A DNA stretch of 64,000 nucleotides, from NCBI GenBank assembly GCA_005884115.1, contig VAXW01000006.1, positions 1-64,000 on the forward strand. Reading direction: 5' to 3'. The notes beneath the pieces are model-generated. The model was given only the letters and a program-made list of their open reading frames with translations, was not told the origin of the DNA and did not search any database. Made by a program: the position numbers and the translations under genes. The DNA comes from Actinomycetota bacterium. GTDB lineage: Bacteria; Actinomycetota; Thermoleophilia; Solirubrobacterales; Solirubrobacteraceae. Positions 50,027 through 59,897 of the stretch are shown piece after piece (the stretch's first letter is position 1; every line of letters begins with the position of its first letter).

Positions 50027-50773
50027 TTGGGCACTCCCTGGGACGCGCGCACGTACGACCGCACGAGCGAGCCGCAGCAGTCGTGGGCCGCGGACGTGCT
50101 GGCGCGCCTCGACGGGATCGCGGAGGACGCGACCGTGCTGGACGTGGGCTGTGGCAGCGGACGCGTCACCGAGGCGCTGCTCGAGCGCGTCCCGCGCGGG
50201 CGCGTGCTGGCCATGGACGCCTCCGCCGAGATGGTCGCGCTCGCGCGCAAGCGGCTCGGCGAGCGCGCGCACGTCTGGTGCCAGGACGTCCTCGATCTCG
50301 ACCTGGACGCGCCCGTGGATGTGATCTTCTCGACCGCCACGCTGCACTGGGTACGCGACCACGAGCGCCTCTGGGCCCAGCTCGCGCGTGCGCTGCGAGC
50401 AGGCGGCGCGCTCGAGGTCCAGTGCGGAGGCGCCGGCAACATCGCGCGTGTCCGCAAGGCGATCGAGGCGGTGGTCCCCGATGTGGCTCCCGAGCTTGCC
50501 GGCTGGTCGCCGTGGGAGTTTGCGACCCCGGAGGAGACCGAAGCCCGCCTGCGGCGCGCGGGGTTCGCCGACGGGCGATACTGGCTGGAGGAGCGTCCCA
50601 CCTACCCGCGCGACGTGGACGCGTTCGTTCGCACCTCGATCCTCGCCGCCCATCTCGAGCTCCTGCCGGAGGCGCGCCGCGAGCGCTTCGCGGCCGCGGT
50701 GCTCGAGCGAGTGCGTCTCCCAATCGACTACGTGCGCCTGAACATCTCCGCCGTGCGCGCCCGACCGGCGTGA
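50027..50773 (+). CDS. SAM-dependent methyltransferase (trans-aconitate methyltransferase-like)
   Basis: 248 residues if the TTG at 50027 is used, 7 nt after the MBL stop; no ATG or GTG comes close enough to retain the family N-terminus WDARTYDR. Motif I is VLDVGCGSGRVTEALLERVP and motif II/III are MDASAEMVALAR and DVIFSTATLHWVRDHERL. The LHWVRD stretch and W-x-P-W (GWSPWEF) are typical of the Tam-like group. Substrate unknown; probably a carboxylic acid. Confidence 0.82.
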   Translation: MGTPWDARTYDRTSEPQQSWAADVLARLDGIAEDATVLDVGCGSGRVTEALLERVPRGRVLAMDASAEMVALARKRLGERAHVWCQDVLDLDLDAPVDVIFSTATLHWVRDHERLWAQLARALRAGGALEVQCGGAGNIARVRKAIEAVVPDVAPELAGWSPWEFATPEETEARLRRAGFADGRYWLEERPTYPRDVDAFVRTSILAAHLELLPEARRERFAAAVLERVRLPIDYVRLNISAVRARPA

Positions 50774-50785
50774 TCGGGCCAGGCC

Positions 50786-51532
50786 ATGCGCACGGGTAAG
50801 GTGGCCGTGACCCGCCACGGCGAGGGTCCGGAGATCCTTCTCGTGCACGGGGGCGCGAGCGCGCTTACGACGTGGGGCGCACTGGCCCCGCTAGGAGCTC
50901 GCTGGACGCTCGCCCTGCTGCACAGGCGCGGCTACCCGCCCAGCCCGCCGCCCCCCGGCGGGCGCCAGGACTGGGCGATCGACGCCGCCGATGTGGCTTC
51001 GCAGCTGACGGCGCCGGTGCACCTCGCGGCGCACTCATACGGGGTGGTGGGCGCGCTCATCGCAGCCGCGCAGGCGCCGCAGCACGTGCGCTCGCTGACG
51101 CTGATCGAGCCGCCGCTCTTCTATCTCGTGCCCGGCGATGAGGAGGTCGCGCGACTCGAGCGGATGGGTAACGAGGTGCTGCTCGAGGGGCTTGGCGCAG
51201 ACGCGGCCACGCTGCGCGAGTTCCTGCGCCTGGCGGGAGCGCCCGACGTCGACGACGGTCCGCTGCCCGAGGATGTGGAGCGGGGAGTTCGCCGCGCGCA
51301 CGGCTCGCGCCCGCCCGGGGAGGCACGCCCGGCGCTCGAGCTGCTGCGCGACTCGGGGGTGCCCGCGCTGGTCGCGTCGGGCGGCCACAACACGGCGATC
51401 GAGCGGGTCTGCGACGCGCTCGCGGAGAGCCTCCGCGCACAGCGCGCGCTCGCCCGTGGAGCGGGCCACTTCGTCGCGGCCGCGCCGGGGTTCGCGGCGA
51501 GGTTCGAGCGGTTTCTGCGCTCGGTGCCCTGA
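50786..51532 (+). CDS. Alpha/beta-hydrolase
   Basis: 248 residues. The oxyanion region VHGGASALTTW, nucleophile elbow AHSYGVVGA (Ser at about residue 84) and the late His (GAGHFVAAAP) form an alpha/beta-hydrolase of the small esterase/lactonase kind. The acid residue is less obvious. It follows the methyltransferase by 12 bp and ends the run of SDR-operon genes. Substrate unknown. Confidence 0.85.
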   Translation: MRTGKVAVTRHGEGPEILLVHGGASALTTWGALAPLGARWTLALLHRRGYPPSPPPPGGRQDWAIDAADVASQLTAPVHLAAHSYGVVGALIAAAQAPQHVRSLTLIEPPLFYLVPGDEEVARLERMGNEVLLEGLGADAATLREFLRLAGAPDVDDGPLPEDVERGVRRAHGSRPPGEARPALELLRDSGVPALVASGGHNTAIERVCDALAESLRAQRALARGAGHFVAAAPGFAARFERFLRSVP

Positions 51533-51550
51533 GGCAGCGCGCCAGCGGCA

Positions 51551-51566
51551 AGGCGCCTGCGCGCCT
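51551..51566. terminator. Hairpin between convergent genes
   Basis: AGGCGC-CTGC-GCGCCT, a perfect 6-bp stem with a 4-nt loop, between the hydrolase and agmatinase 3' ends. Confidence 0.4.
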
Positions 51567-51580
51567 GGCCGTCTCCTGCG

Positions 51581-52558
51581 CTAAGCGCCCGCCCGCCGCG
51601 CGAGGGCCGCGAGCGCGAGCATCTCGTATGCGATGTTTGCCGCCAGCAGCGAGGTGACCTGGCCGGGGGCGTCATAGGGCGGGCAGACCTCCACCAGGTC
51701 GAAGCCGACGAAGCGGATGCCGGCGAGCGCTCGCAGCAAAGCGAGCGCCTTGCGGGCCGAGAGGCCCGCGACCTCGGGGGTTCCCGTCGCGGGTGCGGCC
51801 GAGGGGTCGATCACGTCGATGTCGAAGCCCATCAGCGCCGGCCGCTCGCCGATACGCTCGCGCACGCGCGCGGCAAAGGCCGCTGGCTCATCGGCTTGCA
51901 GCTGCTCGATCGAGACCAGCTCGAGCCCCAGCGCGCGTGCCTCGTCGAGGTCGGCCTCCGAGTACAGGCTGCCGCGCAGTCCCGCTATCAGGGAACGCCC
52001 CGGATCGAGCACGCCCTCCTCGATCGCGCGCCTGATCACGGTCCCGTGGAACAAGCGCTCGCCGTAGTAGTCCTCCCACGTGTCCGCGTGCGCGTCGAGC
52101 AGCACGAGACCCAGCGCTCCGTGCACGCCGGCGTGCGCGCGCAGCTCGCCCAGCGCCACCGAGTGGTCTCCGCCCAGCAGCAGCGGGATCGTCCCCGCGG
52201 CGCACAGCGGCGAGAGTGCGCTTGCTATCTGCTCGGCTGAGCGTGCAGCGTTGCCCGGCGTGATCGCCACATCGCCCGCATCGAGCGCGCCCGAGGCCGC
52301 GAACACGTCGAGCGCGTGCAGCGGGTGCCAAGGTCGCAGCAGAACCGAGGCCGAGCGGATCGCCTCGGGCGCGAACCGGGCGCCGGGGCGCCAGCTGGTG
52401 GCGGTGTCGAATGGCGAACCCACGACCGCGGCCCCGCAGTGCGCCGAGTCACACGCCTCCTCGAGCCCAGCCGCGGGCAGCCCCGCGAAGGTCCGCACGC
52501 CGGTGTAGCGCGGCGCGCGCCTTGGCCCGCCGGCCGCGGCGCCGCCTGCCTCACCCAT
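51581..52558 (-). CDS. speB: Agmatinase/arginase family ureohydrolase
   Basis: 325 residues from the ATG at 52558, which overlaps the decarboxylase stop by 8 nt. Dimanganese ligand motifs of ureohydrolases: LLGGDHSVALG (first His), VLLDAHADTWEDYYG (DAHAD) and MGFDIDVIDPSAAP (DxDxxDP). Location next to an arginine/lysine-type decarboxylase makes agmatinase (agmatine to putrescine plus urea) the best guess; arginase or guanidinobutyrase remain possible. Confidence 0.88.
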   Translation of the reverse strand: MGEAGGAAAGGPRRAPRYTGVRTFAGLPAAGLEEACDSAHCGAAVVGSPFDTATSWRPGARFAPEAIRSASVLLRPWHPLHALDVFAASGALDAGDVAITPGNAARSAEQIASALSPLCAAGTIPLLLGGDHSVALGELRAHAGVHGALGLVLLDAHADTWEDYYGERLFHGTVIRRAIEEGVLDPGRSLIAGLRGSLYSEADLDEARALGLELVSIEQLQADEPAAFAARVRERIGERPALMGFDIDVIDPSAAPATGTPEVAGLSARKALALLRALAGIRFVGFDLVEVCPPYDAPGQVTSLLAANIAYEMLALAALARRAGA

Positions 52559-54047
52559 CCTCGACCACCACCCTGATCGTGCGCAGCAGCCTGTCGCTCG
52601 CGCCGCGCACGCTTCCCCCCTGCTCGAGCGTGCGCTGGACATAGGCCAGCGTTTCGGCGCTCAGGCGCTCCCCGGGGAGGACGTTGGGTATGCCCGGCGG
52701 GTACGTCGCCAGCGACTCGGCCGCGATGCGCCCGGCGGCATTCTCCGCCCGCACCACCTCCTGAGCGCCGAGGTAGGCCTCGCGCGGCGTCATCGCCAGC
52801 TCGCCCCACGGAGGCGGCGCGGCGAAGCTCGCCTCGGCGCCAGAGGGGTCGACCCCCACGCGCTCGACGGCCGCGCGCAGCGCGCGCGCCAGCCGCGCGG
52901 CCTCCGGAAGCCGCCGCTCGCCCATGCCGAAGGCGGCCACGATCACGTTCTGGGCGTACAGCTCGAGGTTGATGTCGTCGAGCACGCGCAGCAGCCGCGC
53001 GAGCTCGTAGCCGCTCGCCGCGATCCCGCGCACGTCGACGGCCAGGCGCAGCGGGTCATACGCGAACACGCCCGGCCGCGCGCTGAGCCGCTCATCGAGC
53101 ACGTCGAGGCCCTCGATCGCGCGGATCTCCTCGCGCGTGCGCCGCAGCACCTCCATCGTGTGCCCCAGCAGCTCGCGCCCGTAGACGGCGGCCTGGCGGC
53201 GCGCCGCGTCGAGTGAGGCACCCAGCAGCGAGCTCGGGCTCGTGGATTCGGTAAGGGTCACCGCCCTGTCGACGATGTCCTCCCCGATCAACGCTTCATC
53301 GCCGTGCCCGAGGTGCAGCATGGCGGACTGCGTGAGGCTGCCGACGATCTTGTGCGTGCTCGAGATCACCAGGTCGGCGCCGGCCGCCAGCGCGTGCTCT
53401 GGCAGCTGCTCGTGGAAGGCCAGGTGCGCGCCCCACGCCTCGTCGACGATCAGCGGCACGTCGTGGCGGTGGGCGACCGCGGCCAGCGCGCGCACGTCGG
53501 CGACCGCGCCGAAGTACGTCGGCGAGATCACCCACGCGCCGATCGCGGAGGGCGTGCCTGCGAGCGCGCGCTCGAGCGCCTGCTCGGAGAGGCAGTGCGC
53601 GATCCCGAGCTCGGCGTCGAGCTCGGGCGCGACGAACGTGGGGCGCAGTCCCGCCAGCACCAGTGCGTCGATGACGCTGGAGTGGGCGTTACGCTGCACG
53701 ACGACGTCAGGCCCGCGATGCGCGAGCGCCAGCCCCGCGGCCAGGTTTCCCTGCGAGGCGCCGTTGATCAGAAACCACGCTCGCCTTGCGCCCCACGCCT
53801 CAGCGGCGAGCCGCTGCGCGAGCTCGAAAGGAGTGGGGTCGACGCCGACGTCGATCCCGTACGTGAGCGCGGGGATGTCGAGGCCGAGCGCGCGCTCGCC
53901 GATCGCGGCCAGCAGGTCAGGGTCGGCGCCCAGGCCGCCCTTGTGCCCGGGCACGTGTAGCCGCGCCGGCGCCCGTTCTGCGTAGTCGGAAAGCGCGTCC
54001 AGGTAGGGAGCCTGCTGCTGGCGAGCGGCCTCCGGGCCCACGCGCAC
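52551..54047 (-). CDS. Orn/Lys/Arg decarboxylase family PLP enzyme
   Basis: 498 residues, GTG start 6 nt after the purA stop. Fold-type I decarboxylase: RLHVPGHKGGLGADPDLL at the front, LINGASQGNLAAGLALAHRG, IVDEAWGAHLAFH and the PLP-lysine SSTHKIVGSLTQSAMLH. The C-terminal domain ends with TYPPGIPNVLPGERL, the family signature. Coupled to an agmatinase-like gene, so arginine decarboxylase is likely and the pair would make putrescine. Confidence 0.92.
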   Translation of the reverse strand: MRVGPEAARQQQAPYLDALSDYAERAPARLHVPGHKGGLGADPDLLAAIGERALGLDIPALTYGIDVGVDPTPFELAQRLAAEAWGARRAWFLINGASQGNLAAGLALAHRGPDVVVQRNAHSSVIDALVLAGLRPTFVAPELDAELGIAHCLSEQALERALAGTPSAIGAWVISPTYFGAVADVRALAAVAHRHDVPLIVDEAWGAHLAFHEQLPEHALAAGADLVISSTHKIVGSLTQSAMLHLGHGDEALIGEDIVDRAVTLTESTSPSSLLGASLDAARRQAAVYGRELLGHTMEVLRRTREEIRAIEGLDVLDERLSARPGVFAYDPLRLAVDVRGIAASGYELARLLRVLDDINLELYAQNVIVAAFGMGERRLPEAARLARALRAAVERVGVDPSGAEASFAAPPPWGELAMTPREAYLGAQEVVRAENAAGRIAAESLATYPPGIPNVLPGERLSAETLAYVQRTLEQGGSVRGASDRLLRTIRVVVEDG

Positions 54048-54053
54048 CCCTGG

Positions 54054-55388
<1,335 letters not shown>

Positions 55389-55419
55389 GGGTGGGCCCCA
55401 GGCGCAGGCCAAGCGACGG

Positions 55420-56238
55420 CTATGCGCGCTCGGGCGATGCGGGCACGCGGAACTCGCGCCGCATGTCGCTGCCGAACAGCGGCAGCAGGTCGCCGCAGAT
55501 CTCGACCAGGCGCGAGACCGTGCGCGCGCCCAGCCGGTCGGCGAGCTCGTCGGGCATGAGGTTGCTGGTCGCGACGATCGCGCGCTCGGCCTCGTAGCGC
55601 GCGTTGACGATCGAGTAGAGCTGCTCGAGCACCCACTCGGTCTGGTTCTCGGCGCCGAGGTCGTCGATGTGCAGGAGGTCCACGGCGGTCAGGCGGTCGA
55701 GCAAGTCGAGCTTACCCTCGGTCGAGTCCATCGACTCGCGCAGAATGTTCAGCAGGCGCGGCAGCGAGTAGATGGCGACCGAGCGCCCCGCCTCCAGGGC
55801 CGCTTTGGAGACGAGCATCGCGAGCGTCGTCTTGCCGGTGCCCACGTCGCCTCCGATCCACAGGCCGCTCCCGCGCTCGAGGTTGCGATCGATCTCCTTG
55901 ACGTAGCGGCGCACCGCCTGCACCTGGTCGGGAGCTGTTTTGGCGATGTCGCTCACCGGCGGACGATCGAAGGAGACCCCCTGGTAGCGGCGGGGGATGC
56001 GCCCCGCCAGGCGTCTCGTGCGAGAGCGCGAGATGCGCGCGGCTCGACAGCGGCAGTCGGACGCCGTGTTGGTGGCGGCATCGATCACAAAGCCGCTTCC
56101 GTCGCATTCCCCCAGCGGGCACGCTTCCCCCGCGCCCTCGCCATCGAGCCTGCGCGCGCGCACCCGCAGCGAGTCGCCGAGCGTCTCGCCGGCGTCGAAC
56201 AGAGGTGGATCGCCTTCGACAGGCGAGCCGTCATTCAC
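55420..56238 (-). CDS. DnaC/DnaI-like helicase loader ATPase
   Basis: 272 residues. A zinc-like Cys set at the N-terminus (CPLGECDGSGFVID, then DCRCRAARI, about residues 40-67) is followed by an AAA+ domain: Walker A GGDVGTGKTTLAML (about 130-143), Walker B DLLHIDDLGAENQTEWV and sensor VATSNLMPDELADRL. The IstB/DnaC family loads the replicative helicase. The ATG overlaps the dnaB stop, consistent with a dedicated partner of this DnaB. Confidence 0.9.
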   Translation of the reverse strand: MNDGSPVEGDPPLFDAGETLGDSLRVRARRLDGEGAGEACPLGECDGSGFVIDAATNTASDCRCRAARISRSRTRRLAGRIPRRYQGVSFDRPPVSDIAKTAPDQVQAVRRYVKEIDRNLERGSGLWIGGDVGTGKTTLAMLVSKAALEAGRSVAIYSLPRLLNILRESMDSTEGKLDLLDRLTAVDLLHIDDLGAENQTEWVLEQLYSIVNARYEAERAIVATSNLMPDELADRLGARTVSRLVEICGDLLPLFGSDMRREFRVPASPERA

Positions 56239-57629
56239 TGGGCGAACCGTTCCCCGGCGTAGTTCATGAACTTCGGGTACTCCTCGCGGAAGGTGAGCAC
56301 GACGTCGTCGGTGGCGCCGTTGCGGTGCTTGGCGATGATCAGGTCGGCCTCGCCAGGCCGCTCGGAGTTCTCCTTCTCGTAGTAATCGTCGCGGTAGAGG
56401 AACATCACAAGGTCGGCGTCCTGCTCGAGGTTGCCGCTCTCGCGCAGGTCCGACAGCTGCGGCTTCTTCGGCGAGCGTTGCTCGACGGCGCGGCTCAGCT
56501 GCGAGATCGCGATCACCGGCACGCCCAGCTCGCGCGCGAGGATCTTCAGCCCGCGGCTGAGCTCACCGACGGCCGTCACGCGGCTGTCGTAGCGGCTGTC
56601 CGTCCGCATCAGCTGCAGGTAGTCGATGATGATCAGGCCCAGCCCGCCCTCGCACTGGCTGTGCAGCCGCCGCGCCTTCGCGCGCAGCTCGAGCAGGCCC
56701 ACGTCGCTCGAGTCGTCGATCCACAGCTTCGCGCCGGCAAGGCGCTGGCTGGCTTTGAGGATCTTCGGCCAGCGCTGCTCGGCGACGCGGCCCTTGCGCA
56801 GCTCATCGCCCTTGATCATCGCCTGCGAGGCCACGAAGCGCTGCGCCAGCTCGGCCTCGGCCATCTCCAGCGAGAACAGCGCCACCGGGCGGGGGTGGTG
56901 GGGGTGCAGCGCGGCGTTCTCGGCGATGTTGCAGACGAGCGCGCTCTTGCCCATCGCCGGGCGCGCCGCGATGATGATCAGGTTGCCCGCCTGGAAGCCG
57001 CCGGTGATCTCGTCGAGCCGTTCGAAGCCGGATGGGGTGCCGGTCAACGACGTGCCCTCGATCGAGAGCCGATGGAGCTTGTCGAGCTCCTCGCCGAGCA
57101 CCTCATCGATCGCCCGGAAGTCCTGCTGGCGATCGTCGCGCGCCACCTCGAGCATCGCCTTCTCGGCCAGCTCGACGAGCTCGCGGGGGGCAGCGCGGTG
57201 GCCCATCACGCTCTCCTGGATCTCATACGTGCTCTTCAGCAGGCGCCGCAGCAGCGCGTTCTCGCGCACGATCTGCGCGTAGCGCCGCGCGTGGCCGGCG
57301 GCCGGCACGAGGCCCGTGAGCTCATCGACGCTCGACGCGCCGCCGACCTCCTCGAGCTTGCCCGCCTGGCGCAGGCGGTCGGTGACCGTGAGCACGTCCA
57401 CGGGCTCGCTCTCGTTGTAGAGCGCGAGCATCGCTTCATAGATCACGCCGTGGCGTTCGCGGTAGAAGTCGTCAGCGCGCAGCCCCTCCTCGATCACGAG
57501 CGCATACAGCGAGCGGTCCGAGAGCAGGACCGCTCCCAGCACCGACTGCTCGGCGTCGAGGTTGTGCGGCGGCGCTGTGGCTCCGCCGACGGCGCCGGCG
57601 GAGCCGTTGGCTTCAGAGACGGCGCTCAC
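56235..57629 (-). CDS. dnaB: Replicative DNA helicase
   Basis: 464 residues, GTG start. N-terminal domain (about 18-120, PPHNLDAEQSVLGAVLLS) and RecA-type helicase domain with Walker A ARPAMGKSALVCNIAENAA, Walker B LIIIDYLQLM, and SQLSRAVEQRSPKKPQLSDL (DnaB motif). No intein interrupts it, which matters because DnaB inteins are common in actinobacteria. A TACACT box lies 10 nt before the start and a LexA-like box lies about 75 bp upstream. Confidence 0.98.
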   Translation of the reverse strand: MSAVSEANGSAGAVGGATAPPHNLDAEQSVLGAVLLSDRSLYALVIEEGLRADDFYRERHGVIYEAMLALYNESEPVDVLTVTDRLRQAGKLEEVGGASSVDELTGLVPAAGHARRYAQIVRENALLRRLLKSTYEIQESVMGHRAAPRELVELAEKAMLEVARDDRQQDFRAIDEVLGEELDKLHRLSIEGTSLTGTPSGFERLDEITGGFQAGNLIIIAARPAMGKSALVCNIAENAALHPHHPRPVALFSLEMAEAELAQRFVASQAMIKGDELRKGRVAEQRWPKILKASQRLAGAKLWIDDSSDVGLLELRAKARRLHSQCEGGLGLIIIDYLQLMRTDSRYDSRVTAVGELSRGLKILARELGVPVIAISQLSRAVEQRSPKKPQLSDLRESGNLEQDADLVMFLYRDDYYEKENSERPGEADLIIAKHRNGATDDVVLTFREEYPKFMNYAGERFAQ

Positions 57630-57639
57630 GGCTCGCGCG

Positions 57640-57645
57640 AGTGTA
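57640..57645 (-). promoter_or_regulatory. -10 box (TACACT) of dnaB
   Basis: Minus-strand TACACT, 10 nt before the dnaB GTG; short or no leader. Confidence 0.4.
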
Positions 57646-57704
57646 GATCGCGGCAGCGCATCGCCTCCGCGACCTGTTCGCTAAATCGGATCTATTTGCC
57701 TCCA

Positions 57705-57718
57705 CGAACACATGTTCG
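57705..57718. promoter_or_regulatory. LexA-like SOS box upstream of dnaB
   Basis: CGAAC-ACAT-GTTCG is the core of the actinobacterial LexA operator (consensus TCGAAC-N4-GTTCGA); the outermost bases are A and C instead of T and A. It lies in the 168-bp gap between rplI and dnaB, 76 bp before the dnaB start and about 60 bp upstream of its -10 box, farther than a typical repressor site. Confidence 0.55.
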
Positions 57719-57797
57719 CATGAGGGGCGGAGGAATCACGCGCGCCGCAGCCGCCGTACAAGCGCGTGGAGTTGCCGTCAGCGCTCGCCCTGGATCG

Positions 57798-58250
57798 CTA
57801 CTTCTTCGCGACGACCATCGTCTTGATCGTCGCCGTCGCGCCGTCGACGACCTCGACCACGACCATGTAGGTGCCGACGTTCTTGATCGGCTCGGGGAGG
57901 TGAACGTTGTGCCGGTCGATCCTCAGGCCGCGCGCTTCGCGGATCGCGGTAGCGATGTCCTGCGCTGTGACCGAGCCGAACAGGCGCCCGTCCGCTCCTG
58001 CCTGCTGGGGGATCGTCAGCACCGTGCGGTTGAGCAGGCTGACGTTCTCCTCGGCGCGGGCGAGCGCGTGCCGCGCAGCGCGCTCGGCCGCGAGCTGGCG
58101 CTCGCGAACGGCCTCGATTGCGCCCTTCGTGGCCGGCTGGGCCAGCTTGCGCGGGATCAGGTAGTTGCGCAGGTAGCCCTTCGAGACGTCGACCACGGTG
58201 CCCTTCTCGCCGAGCTGCTCGACGTCCTGCAGGAGTATCGCCTCCGGCAC
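57798..58250 (-). CDS. rplI: 50S ribosomal protein L9
   Basis: 150 residues from the GTG at 58250, which has AGGAG upstream; a longer open frame overlaps rpsR and is rejected. N-terminal domain AILLQDVEQLGEKGTVVDVSKGYLRNYLIPRKLA is the L9 signature, followed by the connecting helix and the C-terminal domain. It binds 23S rRNA near the L1 stalk. Part of rpsF-[hydroxylase]-ssb-rpsR-rplI. Confidence 0.97.
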   Translation of the reverse strand: MPEAILLQDVEQLGEKGTVVDVSKGYLRNYLIPRKLAQPATKGAIEAVRERQLAAERAARHALARAEENVSLLNRTVLTIPQQAGADGRLFGSVTAQDIATAIREARGLRIDRHNVHLPEPIKNVGTYMVVVEVVDGATATIKTMVVAKK

Positions 58251-58257
58251 GGCGCTC

Positions 58258-58578
58258 CTAGCGGTCGCGGTCGCCGCGTTCGCGGCGCGGGCTGTCGTCG
58301 CGGCCGCCCTCGTTGACATACGGGAGCAAGGCCAGCTCGCGGGCGCGCTTGACCGCGCGCGCGATCTGCACCTGGTGGCGGCGGCAGGACCCCGTGATCC
58401 GCCGCGAGCGGATCTTCCCCTTCTCGGAGATGAACTTGCGCAGCGACGCGACGTCCTTGTAGTCGACCTGCTCGACTTTGTCGCGGCAGTGCTGGCAGGG
58501 CTTGCGCCGCCCGCCGGCGAGCCCGCCCCTCTTGTCCCGGCGGCGGACCGGCTTGCCGCGCCCGCGCGTCTTCGCCAT
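58258..58578 (-). CDS. rpsR: 30S ribosomal protein S18
   Basis: 106 residues, longer than the usual 75-85. The S18 core [28 protein letters not shown] and [21 protein letters not shown] is intact. The N-terminus has CQHC and the core has GSC, the zinc-binding (C+) type of S18. An Arg/Gly-rich N-terminal extension and a charged C-terminal tail are added. It is 7 bp from rplI. Confidence 0.97.
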   Translation of the reverse strand: MAKTRGRGKPVRRRDKRGGLAGGRRKPCQHCRDKVEQVDYKDVASLRKFISEKGKIRSRRITGSCRRHQVQIARAVKRARELALLPYVNEGGRDDSPRRERGDRDR

Positions 58579-58663
58579 CAGCAGCTCCCGCCGCGGCGGC
58601 GTAGAGGTGTCGAGCTGGTCGTCAGCTTGAGAATCACGGGGCCTCTTCTTGTCGTGTAAAGCG

Positions 58664-59146
58664 TCAGAACGGAATGTCGTCGTCGCCGGTGGCGCCGCTC
58701 ACCGGTGCGGGCTGGAAGTCGCCTTCGTCCACCGGCACCTCAGTGCCCTTCGCGCCCTCGCCGGCTCCCCGCTCCACGAACGATCCCCCGCCGGAGGAGG
58801 CGTCTTCGCGCGAGCCCAGGAACTGCACCGAGTCGGCGATGATATCGGTTGCCTGGCGCTTGGTCCCGTCCTGCGCCTCCCACTCGCGCCACTCCAGACG
58901 GCCGTCGATCGCCACTGGCCGGCCCTTCGAGAGGTAGCGGGCAGCGTTCTCGCCCTGCGCTCCCCAGACGGTCACGTTGAAGTAGTTGGGCTTGTCCTCC
59001 CATTCGCCGGTGCTCTGATTCTTGCGGCGCGTGTTGCAGGCGATGCGAAGGCTGCACACCGACATCCCGCTCGGCAGCGAGCGCAGCTCGGGGTCGGTTG
59101 TGAGGTTTCCGGTCATGACGACCCTGTTGATGTTCGTGGCGGCCAC
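58664..59146 (-). CDS. ssb: Single-stranded DNA-binding protein
   Basis: 160 residues, GTG with AAAGGAAG upstream. OB-fold: [43 protein letters not shown], and [14 protein letters not shown] Gly/Glu-rich linker leads to the acidic tip DDDIPF, which recruits replication and repair proteins. Placed between the hydroxylase gene and rpsR in the rpsF cluster. Confidence 0.97.
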   Translation of the reverse strand: MAATNINRVVMTGNLTTDPELRSLPSGMSVCSLRIACNTRRKNQSTGEWEDKPNYFNVTVWGAQGENAARYLSKGRPVAIDGRLEWREWEAQDGTKRQATDIIADSVQFLGSREDASSGGGSFVERGAGEGAKGTEVPVDEGDFQPAPVSGATGDDDIPF

Positions 59147-59178
59147 GGCTCGTCTTCCTTTCGGCTTGTGCTTGCCCG

Positions 59179-59841
59179 CTATTTGCGGCTCGGCTCATCC
59201 TGGCGGTCGCGCGAGGAGGTGCCGAAGATCTCGTCCCAGTAGGGCGCGCTGATGCCGAAGCCGCGCGTCTCGTCCTGAAAGTGGTGGCGCATGTGCCGCT
59301 CCCGCAGCACGCGGCCCAGCCTGCCCCGGGGGCGGAAGTGGTGCAGGTAGTAGTGGGTCATGTCGTAGATCAGGTACCCGGCGAAGAATCCAGCGCCGAG
59401 CGCCGGCGCGAGCTGCTCGCCCGCGAGCAGATAGAAGACGCCGAAGATGACCGCGCCCAACGGCACGCTGACCGCAGGCGGCATGACCAGGCGCAGCGGG
59501 TCGTTTGGGTGGTCGTGGTGCACGCCGTGGATGATCCAGTGAAGGCGCGCGCCGAGCCCTGCCTCGGGCTCGAAGTGGAACACGAGCCTGTGCAGCCAGT
59601 ACTCGAACAGCGTCCAGAACGCATAGCCCGCCAGCAGCAGCGCGAGCCCCGCCGGCGCGCTCACCTGCGAGAAGCCCCACGCGGCCAGCGCCACGATCAC
59701 GGGCGCGAAGATGAGCACCGGGACAGCCGGGTGCACGCGCGAGAGCGCGTCCAGCAACCGTGACTCGAACATCGGCGGCGACGCGCGCAGCACGTCGCTC
59801 CTGCTCGTCGAGCCGTCGTTCATGTCTTGGGCCCACGACAT
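59179..59841 (-). CDS. Fatty-acid hydroxylase / sterol-desaturase family membrane enzyme
   Basis: 220 residues from the ATG at 59841, chosen because TAACAT ends 7 nt upstream. Two or three pairs of membrane helices carry the eight-His diiron motif: HRLVFH, HGVHHDHP, HYYLHH and HMRHHF. The HxHHDHP form is characteristic of bacterial/fungal fatty-acid 2-hydroxylases (Scs7/FA2H-like). It would hydroxylate membrane fatty acids. Its placement between rpsF and ssb, which are normally adjacent, is unusual. Confidence 0.9.
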   Translation of the reverse strand: MSWAQDMNDGSTSRSDVLRASPPMFESRLLDALSRVHPAVPVLIFAPVIVALAAWGFSQVSAPAGLALLLAGYAFWTLFEYWLHRLVFHFEPEAGLGARLHWIIHGVHHDHPNDPLRLVMPPAVSVPLGAVIFGVFYLLAGEQLAPALGAGFFAGYLIYDMTHYYLHHFRPRGRLGRVLRERHMRHHFQDETRGFGISAPYWDEIFGTSSRDRQDEPSRK

Positions 59842-59848
59842 TGCTGCG

Positions 59849-59854
59849 ATGTTA
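59849..59854 (-). promoter_or_regulatory. -10 box (TAACAT) of the fatty-acid hydroxylase gene
   Basis: Minus-strand TAACAT, 7 nt before the ATG at 59841; an internal promoter inside the ribosomal cluster. Confidence 0.5.
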
Positions 59855-59897
59855 TTACCACGCGGCGGCAGGCGGAAGAGGTGCACGCCGCGCTCGC

